This document shows, in pieces, positions 1-8,116 of a stretch of DNA of 64,000 nt; position 1 is the stretch's first letter, and the number at the start of each line of letters is the position of its first letter. The notes under the pieces are model-generated. The model was not told the DNA's origin. It saw only the letters and a list, made by a program, of their open reading frames with translations, and ran no database searches. Origin of the DNA: an uncultured Dyadobacter sp. (lineage in GTDB: Bacteria; Bacteroidota; Bacteroidia; Cytophagales; Spirosomataceae); assembly GCF_946482605.1 (NCBI RefSeq), contig NZ_CAMLSE010000031.1, positions 31,114 to 95,113 of the forward strand, given 5' to 3'. A program made the position numbers and the translations under genes.

Positions 1-314
1 AAGGCATTGCATTGCTGCATGAGGCCGTGGCATTGGAGGACAAACTGATTTACACTGAGCCGAAAGACTGGCCGCTCCCGTCGCGTCAGTTCCTCGGAGC
101 TTACCTGCTCAAAACCGGGAAACCGGCAGCAGCCGAAAAAGTCTACCGTGAAGACCTCGTCGTCAACCCGGCGAACGGTTGGTCACTGCGTGGCCTCGCC
201 AACAGCCTTCAGGCCCAGCGCAAAACCAGGGAAGCAGCAAGTTTGCAGAAAAAATTCCGTCTGGCCTTCGCTCGTGCCGAGCAGATTCCCGACCATTCCG
301 TCTTTATGAAATAA
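1..314 (+). CDS. TPR-repeat protein, C-terminal part only
   Basis: The frame is open from the left edge of the window, so this is the 3' end of a longer gene. The visible residues contain a tetratricopeptide-like helical pair: a segment with KPAAAEKVYREDLVVNP, then a second helix with GLANSLQAQRKTREAA. This is the usual end of the large tetratricopeptide proteins seen in Bacteroidota. The real start and any catalytic or sensor domain lie upstream. The next gene starts 27 bases downstream on the same strand. Function cannot be given beyond a protein-interaction scaffold. Confidence 0.7.
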   Translation, partial: GIALLHEAVALEDKLIYTEPKDWPLPSRQFLGAYLLKTGKPAAAEKVYREDLVVNPANGWSLRGLANSLQAQRKTREAASLQKKFRLAFARAEQIPDHSVFMK

Positions 315-341
315 TTATGTCAAACGTATATTGACCGGGTC

Positions 342-818
342 ATGGGCGCATTCAATATCAGCAGATCAGGCCGCAAAACGATCTTGTCGGCCACACTCGT
401 AGCCGGCACGCTGGACATCCTGGCGGCATTTCTCGTGTATGCGATCATTCTCGAAAAAACGAGTCCGGCCCGGATACTCATGTCCATTGCCAGCGGGATA
501 TTCGGAAAGGCTGCGTATTCGGGCGGTACCGCCATGATCATCACCGGACTGCTGCTGCATTTTGTGATCGCGTTTATCTTCACCGTTTTCTACTACCTCA
601 TCTCTCCCGGACTTCCATTCCTGCGGCGTCAACGGCTACTGGCCGGCATCTTATATGGAGTTTTCGTCTGGCTGATCATGAACCTCGGCGTGCTGCCGAT
701 CGCATTCAAAGGCATGCCCCTTCCCGACCCAACTGCCGCCCTGCTGGGCATTGCGATCGTGATCGTCGCCGTGGGTATCCCCATTTCTTACATCGTATCC
801 GCTTCGGGAAGACGGTAA
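342..818 (+). CDS. Four-helix inner-membrane protein, unknown function
   Basis: A protein of 158 residues with four strongly hydrophobic stretches, at about residues 17-41, 60-87, 102-125 and 133-154, joined by short basic loops. This predicts a small integral inner-membrane protein. I recognise no catalytic motif. It resembles in layout the small YagU/DUF1440-type membrane proteins, but that is only a guess from size and helix spacing. It lies 27 bases after the TPR gene and 27 bases before the MutS-like gene on the same strand, so co-transcription is plausible. Confidence 0.7.
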   Translation: MGAFNISRSGRKTILSATLVAGTLDILAAFLVYAIILEKTSPARILMSIASGIFGKAAYSGGTAMIITGLLLHFVIAFIFTVFYYLISPGLPFLRRQRLLAGILYGVFVWLIMNLGVLPIAFKGMPLPDPTAALLGIAIVIVAVGIPISYIVSASGRR

Positions 819-845
819 TGCGGAACCAGAATCCATTTTAGCCTG

Positions 846-2699
846 ATGACAGACATTTACCAGCACAAAGTCAACGAATACAAAACCGCCATTGCGAGGC
901 TTACTCCTGAGCTGAACTCCCTTTCCTACGTCCGTCTGGCGATATTTCTCTGTACCATCGCACTGATCCTGGTTTTCGCGGCCAAAGGGCACGTTATGCC
1001 TGTGGTGCTGTTCGCGGTCCTTGGAATAGGCGGATTTATACTGACACTGCGGCAGTACAATTTCCTTGCAGCCCGTAAGCAATCCTACGCATTCCTGCAA
1101 CAGATCAATGAATCGGAACTGCTCCGCCAGGCCAATAATCTGGCGACCTTCCCGACGGGCAATGCATTTCTGGATCGTACGCACGGGTACTCGGCCGATC
1201 TGGATATTTTTGGCCAGCACTCCCTTTTCCAACTCATAAACCGTACGACCACCGAATCCGGCGCGAAACATCTTGCGCAATGGATGACCGAACCGGCAGA
1301 TGGGCAAACCATTTCGGAACGGCAGGACGCTGCGAGGGAACTGTCTGCAAAATTGGAATGGAGGCAGGAATTCCAGGCCGCCGGAATGCAGTTTGACAGC
1401 AATGCAAGTGATTATCAGAAGCTGCTGGCGTGGATCGACGAGCCGGAAGAACTCTTGCCATCCCGCACTAAACACCTCTTCATCAGCATCCTGCTATCGT
1501 CTGTTGCGGTCAGCGCCTTTGGATTTGCGATCTACCAACTCATATTCCATACCGACGAAACTTCATGGCTGCATTGGCTGCCTTTTGCGGCGATGATCTT
1601 TATCAATTCCTTTTTTCTGAAATCGGTCCGGGAACTTGCCGAACGCATTATCCTTAACACGCAGCAAAACATCCAGATTCTGGGAGGTTATCAATCAATG
1701 ATTAGGATGATCTCCGAAGGTCGTTTTCACGCTTCAAAACTGCAAACGCTTCATGCCCTCCTGACCACCGACGGCCCCGCGGCGGCGGAAATCGGAAGCC
1801 TGAAAAGAACCCTGGAAATCTTCCAGCAGAGGGGCAATCGCCGCACCATCGGTAACAATCAGTTTTACGGCATTTTCAACAACATCCTGCTGCTCGACAT
1901 TCACCTGATCCTGCGGTCGGAACAATGGAAACAGCGTAACCGCGCCCGGATCGGCGGCTGGATATCGGCTGTCAGCGAATGGGAAGCACTGTCCAGCATC
2001 GCAGGATTCGCACATGCCAATCCCTGCTTCACCTTTCCGCAAATCTCGGCCGACCCATACCTGATCGACTTCAAAGCCGCAGGGCATCCATTGCTGAAAG
2101 CCCGGGGGAGGGTTTGCAACGACTTCCGGTCGCAGGGCCGGGGCGCCATTACGATGATCACAGGCTCCAACATGGCCGGGAAAAGCACCTTTCTACGCAC
2201 GATCGGCATTAACCTCGTCCTGGGCCTGATGGGTGCACCGTGCTGCGCGACCGAAGCAAAGCTCTCGCATCTGCGCATGTTTACCAGCATGCGCACCCAG
2301 GACAACCTCGAAGAATCCGTGTCATCGTTCTACGCCGAACTGCAACGGATTGAACAGCTTCTAAAACTGGTCGACAGCGGCGAGCCGATCTTTTTCCTGC
2401 TGGACGAAATGTTCAAGGGTACCAATTCGCAGGACCGTTTCCGGGGCGGTGTATCGCTCATCCGTCAACTAAGTGAGCTGAATGCATTCGGGATGATCTC
2501 TACGCATGACCTCGACCTGGCGAACCTGACCCGGGATCTGATGATCGACAATTTCAGCTTTAACAGCCAGATCAAGGACGGAAACATCTCATTTGATTAC
2601 CACCTTACCGAAGGCATCTGCACCGATTTCAATGCCAGCGAGCTGATGAAGCGGAGCGGCATCAAAATACTCGCCGATATCGGCAGCCCAAAGAATTGA
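846..2699 (+). CDS. MutS-family ATPase with membrane segments
   Basis: The C-terminal third is a MutS-type ABC ATPase: Walker A GSNMAGKST around residues 440-448 and Walker B FFLLDE with D520/E521, followed by an STHD-like switch (MISTHDLDLA). Before it comes a helical lever/clamp-like region. The first 260 residues contain two pairs of hydrophobic helices (about 28-72 and 210-257), which classical MutS lacks, and there is no N-terminal mismatch-recognition domain. At 617 residues it belongs to the membrane-anchored MutS-like proteins frequently annotated in Bacteroidota. Its substrate is unknown and mismatch repair should not be assumed. It is followed by an inverted repeat that may end its transcript. 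Confidence 0.85.
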   Translation: MTDIYQHKVNEYKTAIARLTPELNSLSYVRLAIFLCTIALILVFAAKGHVMPVVLFAVLGIGGFILTLRQYNFLAARKQSYAFLQQINESELLRQANNLATFPTGNAFLDRTHGYSADLDIFGQHSLFQLINRTTTESGAKHLAQWMTEPADGQTISERQDAARELSAKLEWRQEFQAAGMQFDSNASDYQKLLAWIDEPEELLPSRTKHLFISILLSSVAVSAFGFAIYQLIFHTDETSWLHWLPFAAMIFINSFFLKSVRELAERIILNTQQNIQILGGYQSMIRMISEGRFHASKLQTLHALLTTDGPAAAEIGSLKRTLEIFQQRGNRRTIGNNQFYGIFNNILLLDIHLILRSEQWKQRNRARIGGWISAVSEWEALSSIAGFAHANPCFTFPQISADPYLIDFKAAGHPLLKARGRVCNDFRSQGRGAITMITGSNMAGKSTFLRTIGINLVLGLMGAPCCATEAKLSHLRMFTSMRTQDNLEESVSSFYAELQRIEQLLKLVDSGEPIFFLLDEMFKGTNSQDRFRGGVSLIRQLSELNAFGMISTHDLDLANLTRDLMIDNFSFNSQIKDGNISFDYHLTEGICTDFNASELMKRSGIKILADIGSPKN

Positions 2700-2721
2700 T
2701 TGGAAAAGTGTTTTTCAAATC

Positions 2722-2754
2722 AGGATTTATGTTTAAATTGGTTACATAAATCCT
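2722..2754. repeat. Perfect 11-bp inverted repeat, 11-nt loop
   Basis: AGGATTTATGT at 2722-2732 is exactly mirrored by ACATAAATCCT at 2744-2754. It sits in the 67-base gap between the MutS-like gene and the tandem-repeat protein gene, ending 12 bases before the latter's ATG. It could be a terminator of the upstream gene (though no T-tract follows), an operator, or a 5'UTR hairpin of the downstream gene. Confidence 0.6.
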
Positions 2755-2766
2755 TACTGTCTGCAC

Positions 2767-3279
2767 ATGAAACATCTACTCACGTTGGCATTGCTAGGTC
2801 TCACGCTGGTTACCCATGCGCAGGGTGTCGTCGTCAACCCGGACGGGACGCATTCCCACATCATCAACAACGGTAGTACTTCCACCATCGTGAACGCCAA
2901 TGGCACGCATTCCACTGCCATCAACAACGGCAATACATCGATCATTGTGAACCCGAACGGAACGCATTCAACTGCTATCCACAATGGAAATACGTCGATT
3001 ATCGTGAATCCTAACGGGACGCATTCAACCGCTTTCCGCACCGGTAACACCTCGGTCGTTTTCAATCCGAACGGGACCACTTCCACGGTGTTTCACAACG
3101 ACCCCGTCCGGAGCGACGATGAAACGGATTCCCCGCGAAGAGCCTCCTATGAATACACCCGGCCTTGGGGACGAGGCCCCGTCGTTCCCGAATCAGCCTT
3201 TGTCGATTTGTCTCAATGGAAGTCCGGGCCGGTTATGTGGGTCATTGTCAAAAAATACAGGCAGAAGCGGAATCGCTAA
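2767..3279 (+). CDS. Secreted protein with five 19-residue tandem repeats
   Basis: A 170-residue protein starting with a signal peptide (MKHLLTLALLGLTLVTHAQG). Residues 21-112 are four full and one shortened copy of a 19-residue unit of the form IIVNPNGTHSTAIxNGNTS, encoded by 57-bp DNA repeats from about 2827 to 3102. The asparagine/threonine/glycine-rich unit suggests a stacked beta structure, perhaps a surface or matrix protein, but I recognise no named family. The remaining about 58 residues are charged and end in a basic tail (KKYRQKRNR). Tandem DNA repeats of this kind can change copy number. No partner gene is evident. Confidence 0.7.
   Translation: MKHLLTLALLGLTLVTHAQGVVVNPDGTHSHIINNGSTSTIVNANGTHSTAINNGNTSIIVNPNGTHSTAIHNGNTSIIVNPNGTHSTAFRTGNTSVVFNPNGTTSTVFHNDPVRSDDETDSPRRASYEYTRPWGRGPVVPESAFVDLSQWKSGPVMWVIVKKYRQKRNR
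2827..3102 (+). repeat. 57-bp tandem coding repeats (four full, one partial)
   Basis: Four complete units start at 2827, 2884, 2941 and 2998, and a shortened fifth unit starts at 3055. The core, aacgggacgcattcaac, recurs with few changes. The third and fourth units are the most alike, which suggests recent duplication. Confidence 0.75.
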
Positions 3280-3409
3280 AAACGTGGCCTGACGCATTTG
3301 GTACGCTGCGGAAGTTAGCTCATCAAAATAATTTCCTGTTTCATCTTTCCCGACATTCCTTTGTCAATGCAAGCTCCGGTGCAACTATCCCGGGAGCTAT
3401 GCAAAAACA

Positions 3410-5551
3410 ATGGAAGGAACCCAATGGACTCGCCGCAACTTTATTCAGACAACTGCGCTGGCATCAGGCGGCTTACTGCTTTCATTCTTCGTCCCCACCC
3501 GTACGCACGCACAGAAAGAACCGCAGGAAGGTTTGGCGCCCAATGCGCTGCTGCGCATCGACGAGCATGGTTCCGTTCATATTGTGATCAATAAAGTAGA
3601 AATGGGACAAGGCATCTGGACCACTTTGCCGATGCTCATTGCCGAGGAACTGGATTGCGACTGGACAAAGATACAGGTCCGGCACCGCGACATCGGCCCG
3701 GTCTTGCCGGAAGAAAGCATTTATGTGCTTTCAACAGGCGGTTCCGATAGTACCCGATCCGAATTCGACCGGTACAGGACAACCGGCGCGATTGCACGCA
3801 CCATGCTCGTTCAGGCCGCCGCCGCCCGGATGGGAGTCTCGCCGGACCAATGCCAAACCGGGGATGGCTACGTCCTGGCCGGGAATCGCAGGCTCAGTTA
3901 CGGATCCTTGGCTCAGGCCGCCTCACGCCTTCCTGTCCCGGCCGTCACGCTCCGCCCTCGCCGCGAATGGAAACTGATCGGACGCTCGCCGCAGCGGCTG
4001 GACATTCCCGATAAAATCAATGGCAGAGCATTGTATGGCACCGATATCCGGTTCCCCGGGCTCCTTACCGCCGTGCTGGAACGCTGCCCGGTGTTCGGCG
4101 GAACGGTCCGTTCATTCGATGCCTCGAAAAGCCTTGCCATCCCCGGTGTCAGTGAGGTAATTCAGGTTCCGGCTGGTGTGGCTGTGGTCGCCGACAATTA
4201 TTGGTCGGCAATGCAGGGGCGTCGCGCATTGCAGGTCGTGTGGGATACAGCCGGCAAAGAGCATCCCGAAATCGAGGCACAAATGGAAAGCTACCGGCAG
4301 ATGACCCGGCAGCCGGGCATAACCGGCCAGTCCCGAGGCAACACGACCACCGCCTGGCCGAACGCCGTTGCAACGGTGGAGTGCGAATATTCCTTTCCCT
4401 ATCTGGCGCATGCGCCCATGGAAACGCTCAATTGCACCGTAAAGCTCACTGCCAACCAATGCGAGCTTTGGACGGGCACCCAATCTCCCTCCCTGCACCG
4501 GCAGGAAGTGGCCGATTTCCTTGGATTCAATGCAGAGCAAGTCATGCTTCATACGCCGTTTCTGGGCGGCAGTTTCGGCCGGCGTGGCTCACTTGGCTCC
4601 GATTGGGTGATGGAAGCCGTTCACATTGCCAGGGCAACAGGCAAGCCGATCAAGTTCATGTGGTCACGGGAGGACGACATCCGTGGCGGCTTTTACCGGC
4701 CCACCTATCTCCATGCCGTAAAGGCAGGCTTGAACGCGGCAGGGTTTCCGGTGGTTTGGGAACACCATGTGGTGGGCCAGTCTCTGTTTGTAAATACGGT
4801 TCTGGAAAAGGACATAGCCCCCAACGGACTGGATTACAGCTCACTCGACGGCGTCAATGGCTCACCTTACCTCGCGGGCATCCCCGACCACGCGGTTCAC
4901 CTTCACACCACCTCCAACAACGTCCCTGTTCTCCCTCTGCGGTCGGTAGGCAACACCCACACGGCATTCGTGATGGAAACGCTGATCGATGAACTGGCCG
5001 ATCGAGCCGGTATGGACCCGGTTGTTTATCGTAAAAACCTACTTGCCAATCATCCGAGACATCTTGCCGCACTGACACTCGCCGCAGACAAGGCAGCCTG
5101 GGATACAAAGTTACCTGCCGGGCGGTTCCGGGGTGTGGCTGTGCACGGCGCGATGGGCAGCGTGGTGGCGCAAGTAATGGAGATTTCCATGCAAAACGAC
5201 GCAGTACGCGTTCACCGGGTCGTGTGCGCGATCGCCTGCGGCCTGGCCGTCAACCCCGATGGCGTCGTTGCTCAAATGGAAAGCGGCATTGTCTACGGGC
5301 TCACCGCAGCGCTTTACGGCGAAATCACATTCGAAAACGGAGCTGTCAAACAAAGTAATTTTCACGACTACCGCATGCTGCGCATGGAGGAAACACCGGA
5401 CATCGAGGTACACATCATCGAAGACGACGGAAAGATGGGCGGCGCCGGTGAGCCCGGTGTAGCGCCGGTCGCGCCTGCGCTGGCTAATGCCTTGTTCGCC
5501 GCTTCGGGTAAGCGGATCCGAAAATTACCGTTGCTCGCAAATCTTCAATAA
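3410..5551 (+). CDS. Molybdopterin-binding oxidoreductase subunit, IorB-like (xanthine dehydrogenase family)
   Basis: A 713-residue large subunit of the xanthine oxidase family, closest in layout to isoquinoline 1-oxidoreductase beta subunit. The N-terminus carries a twin-arginine signal (TRRNFI, residues 7-12, then a hydrophobic stretch), predicting Tat export to the periplasm with a folded cofactor. Cofactor-site motifs include GGSFGRRG in the middle and GGAGEPG near residue 677, where E681 would be the catalytic glutamate. The 2Fe-2S small subunit (IorA) that normally delivers electrons is not adjacent on either side. The substrate is unknown; such enzymes hydroxylate N-heterocycles or aldehydes. 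A LytS-type kinase starts 8 bases downstream. Confidence 0.88.
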   Translation: MEGTQWTRRNFIQTTALASGGLLLSFFVPTRTHAQKEPQEGLAPNALLRIDEHGSVHIVINKVEMGQGIWTTLPMLIAEELDCDWTKIQVRHRDIGPVLPEESIYVLSTGGSDSTRSEFDRYRTTGAIARTMLVQAAAARMGVSPDQCQTGDGYVLAGNRRLSYGSLAQAASRLPVPAVTLRPRREWKLIGRSPQRLDIPDKINGRALYGTDIRFPGLLTAVLERCPVFGGTVRSFDASKSLAIPGVSEVIQVPAGVAVVADNYWSAMQGRRALQVVWDTAGKEHPEIEAQMESYRQMTRQPGITGQSRGNTTTAWPNAVATVECEYSFPYLAHAPMETLNCTVKLTANQCELWTGTQSPSLHRQEVADFLGFNAEQVMLHTPFLGGSFGRRGSLGSDWVMEAVHIARATGKPIKFMWSREDDIRGGFYRPTYLHAVKAGLNAAGFPVVWEHHVVGQSLFVNTVLEKDIAPNGLDYSSLDGVNGSPYLAGIPDHAVHLHTTSNNVPVLPLRSVGNTHTAFVMETLIDELADRAGMDPVVYRKNLLANHPRHLAALTLAADKAAWDTKLPAGRFRGVAVHGAMGSVVAQVMEISMQNDAVRVHRVVCAIACGLAVNPDGVVAQMESGIVYGLTAALYGEITFENGAVKQSNFHDYRMLRMEETPDIEVHIIEDDGKMGGAGEPGVAPVAPALANALFAASGKRIRKLPLLANLQ

Positions 5552-5559
5552 ATTAGAGG

Positions 5560-6669
5560 ATGCAGAAAGTAGTTTCCAAGCTCTATCACATTCCGTTCTG
5601 GCTGGCTTACCACTATTTATGGTGGGTGGTAGCCATGGGAAATCCGTTCAAAGCTGCGCAGAGCATCGTATTTTCTCCCTATTCTATCAAATTCGCCTTT
5701 TATGTGGTTTTGCAGGCCGCTGCGGTCTATTTCAACCTTTACTTCCTGATTCCCCGCTACCTTGAAAAGGGCAAACCGGGCATCTATCTCGGTTATCTGG
5801 CAGTGACATTACTGATCACGGCCCTGGTAATCGTGTCCGGCTATTACGTCAGTGCGATTGCCGCTCGGCAGTCGGTGGAGTCACTTTTTGGTTTGGGTAA
5901 AAATTGCTTTTTCTACTTTTTCGGGGAAGCAATGCCCTCCACGCTGGCCAGTATGACCCTCGCCATGAGCATCAAGCTGACGCGGAACTGGATCAGGACT
6001 GAAAAGAGAAAACAGGCGCTCGAAAAGGAGAAACTGGAAACGGAACTGCGTTTTCTCAAACACCAGTTCAATCCTCATTTTCTATTCAACAGCATCAATT
6101 CCATATTTTTCCTCATTCACAAAAACCCCGCCGTAGCCTCTACCTCGCTCGCCAGGTTCTCCGATCTGCTGCGCCACCATCTGTATGGCTCTCATGACGA
6201 TCTGATCCCGCTCGGCCACGAAATCGCCTATCTCAGAAACTTCGTCGCGCTCGAAGAATTACGGCAGAACAAGCATGTCAGGATGAATGCCAATCTGGAT
6301 GAGCCCTTGCCGCCCGGTTTTGGCATCGCGCCATTCATACTCATGACCTTTGTCGAAAATGCATTCAAGCATGTTTCCAAAGACAGCGATCGCGACAATG
6401 TAATCTCGATCCAAATGCAAGTCGCCCATGGACAGCTTCGTTTTAATGTATCCAACAGTGTATCGGCAGTACGGTCGGTCGAGGCGATGCGTTACGGCGG
6501 CATTGGCCTGAAAAACGTGCGCCGCCGACTCGACCTCCTCTATCCCGGGAGACATGAGTTGGAGATCATCGATCAAACCACATTCTTCGAAGTCAGACTG
6601 CTCCTATACCTGGAACCGGTACTGGTTTCCGAAACGCCCGGCCACGACGTGCACGCCTGGGTTCAGTAA
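5560..6669 (+). CDS. LytS/YehU-type sensor histidine kinase (orphan)
   Basis: A 369-residue membrane histidine kinase. About four hydrophobic helices occupy residues 10-150, then a short coiled coil leads to the His_kinase phosphoacceptor box (FLKHQFNPHFLFNS). A HATPase domain follows, with the N-box in FVENAFKH and a GIGLKNVRRRL nucleotide-lid motif. Such kinases normally work with a LytTR response regulator, but none is next to it; the next gene is on the other strand and its stop codon overlaps this one by 7 bases. It starts 8 bases after the IorB-like gene and is probably co-transcribed with it. The signal sensed is unknown. Confidence 0.88.
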   Translation: MQKVVSKLYHIPFWLAYHYLWWVVAMGNPFKAAQSIVFSPYSIKFAFYVVLQAAAVYFNLYFLIPRYLEKGKPGIYLGYLAVTLLITALVIVSGYYVSAIAARQSVESLFGLGKNCFFYFFGEAMPSTLASMTLAMSIKLTRNWIRTEKRKQALEKEKLETELRFLKHQFNPHFLFNSINSIFFLIHKNPAVASTSLARFSDLLRHHLYGSHDDLIPLGHEIAYLRNFVALEELRQNKHVRMNANLDEPLPPGFGIAPFILMTFVENAFKHVSKDSDRDNVISIQMQVAHGQLRFNVSNSVSAVRSVEAMRYGGIGLKNVRRRLDLLYPGRHELEIIDQTTFFEVRLLLYLEPVLVSETPGHDVHAWVQ

Positions 6670-7748
6670 GTAACGGTGTAGGTGAACAGTTCGCGCATCG
6701 TTTTGTTGTGCAATGCGTGGTAGGTGATCAGCAGGCTTTTGTTTTGCAGTAAATCAATGGTCACAAACCCTTGCCGCGTATCCGCAAAAAGGGAATGCTT
6801 CCCTTTCCGGGCGTAGGAATGTTTTGCGCCCGAGCCACTGACAACCTGGGTAATGCTGTCGCGGATCAGTTGCAGGCCATGCTCGTGACCGGCAGCATAC
6901 ACCACACCGCGCTGGCCCGCAAATACACCGCTCACACTGGCAATCAGTTCGCGATACCAGGCATGCCCCATATCCTCCGGATTCCGGATGGTGGACCTGA
7001 GCAGCGGGTATAGCGAACCTATCACGGGGAGAGGGACATAAAGCCACTTTTTAACCGCCGTCAAGGGAAAAATATGGTCTTTGAGACTGTATTTTCCACC
7101 ATGCGTACCATAGCTCCGGAACGGATGATGCGCAGTGACAATGATAAATTTGCCCGCATTCCGATTCTTGATTTCCTGCATCCGCGACAGAACCTCCGCT
7201 TTGAAATTGCATGCACAGGTATCGCCGGCCACTGCCTTGCTGTGCGGAAAAAGCCACCATTCACTGTCGTAGGCGATCACGACCAGACTATCTCCCAGCG
7301 GAATCTCTACCGGTCCCGGACATCCATTGGCAGGAACCATCAGGAGGCCGGGGTCGTGCTGCTCTTTCAGGAAATCGCCCTGGCGGCGGATTTTGGCAAG
7401 TCCCTGCCTGCCCGACTTGTCCCAATCGTGATTGCCCGGCACGAAGTAGACCGGCGCCCCGGCGGCCCGCATCGGGGTATATTGCGAGCGGATCACCGAT
7501 TCCGTGCGCTCCTCTTCCCCGCTTCCCGGCAAGCCCATCCCGTGCGGATAAATATTGTCGCCCAAAAACATGACGGCTGTTTTTCCCGGAATCACATGGG
7601 CAGCTGCGTCTGTGAGCGCATCTTTTTGTTTGGGATTGATCTCCCCGGCATCGCCGATCAGGATAAGCCTGCGTGTGACATTGGTCTGCGCAGAACTGAA
7701 AGCAGGCCCCAGCATCAGAGCCGAAACCCAAAGTATAATTCGTATCAA
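6663..7748 (-). CDS. Secreted calcineurin-like metallophosphoesterase
   Basis: A 361-residue protein with a signal peptide ending near FSSAQT. Metallophosphoesterase motifs are in order: GDAGE (first metal ligand), FLGDNIYPHG (GDN block), VPGNHDWD (GNHD block), then VTAHHPF and YAAGHEHG, which supply the later histidines. Exported enzymes of this family hydrolyse phosphomonoesters or diesters in the periplasm. The gene is divergent from the Oar-like TonB receptor and NPP-type phosphodiesterase, which together suggest organic-phosphate use. Its stop codon overlaps the 3' end of the LytS kinase gene by 7 bases (convergent). The exact substrate is not inferable. Confidence 0.87.
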   Translation of the reverse strand: MIRIILWVSALMLGPAFSSAQTNVTRRLILIGDAGEINPKQKDALTDAAAHVIPGKTAVMFLGDNIYPHGMGLPGSGEEERTESVIRSQYTPMRAAGAPVYFVPGNHDWDKSGRQGLAKIRRQGDFLKEQHDPGLLMVPANGCPGPVEIPLGDSLVVIAYDSEWWLFPHSKAVAGDTCACNFKAEVLSRMQEIKNRNAGKFIIVTAHHPFRSYGTHGGKYSLKDHIFPLTAVKKWLYVPLPVIGSLYPLLRSTIRNPEDMGHAWYRELIASVSGVFAGQRGVVYAAGHEHGLQLIRDSITQVVSGSGAKHSYARKGKHSLFADTRQGFVTIDLLQNKSLLITYHALHNKTMRELFTYTVTY

Positions 7749-8116
7749 CTGGTTACTTTATTTAAATTTCTATTCATTTCAATCTCTTTCATTATGTTTC
7801 ACTAAGTTAATTTAAGGGTAATGTGCCCTTAATGAAACGATAACATTGCGCGCCTACATTTGTGCCCGGATTCAGCAGCTTCCTACCCCCTTCTCTACAC
7901 GTATAGGACCAGGCGACAGCTGGCTTGATAGCTGTTTTTGATCGGTCATTGTTCCCTGTGCCCTTTGGCATTGGCCGCTACGGGTGTGCCTTTACGACAA
8001 TGTACCGGGTCGGATCCAGTAAGCCAAAGACTATCGAACCAGGCGCCGGTTATGGGCGGAAGCGGGTACCCATAATGCATTTGAAAGAAAGTACCAATAA
8101 CCAAACGAACAGCAAA
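7749..8116. promoter_or_regulatory. Divergent regulatory region with -7 box and palindrome
   Basis: This 368-base gap separates the metallophosphatase from the TonB receptor and holds no convincing gene. A TACATTTG at 7855-7862 fits the Bacteroidota -7 consensus TAnnTTTG. Centred about 35 bases upstream is the perfect palindrome TTAAGGG-N7-CCCTTAA (7812-7832), which would overlap the -33 region and is a good candidate operator. An open frame runs through the region upstream of the receptor's signal peptide, but it reads as leader sequence rather than protein. Confidence 0.5.

Noticed and set aside
651..1475. A 274-codon minus-strand frame opposite the MutS-like gene
   Set aside because: It has no recognisable domain and lies antisense to a gene with clear ATPase motifs; frames like this are common shadows in GC-rich DNA.
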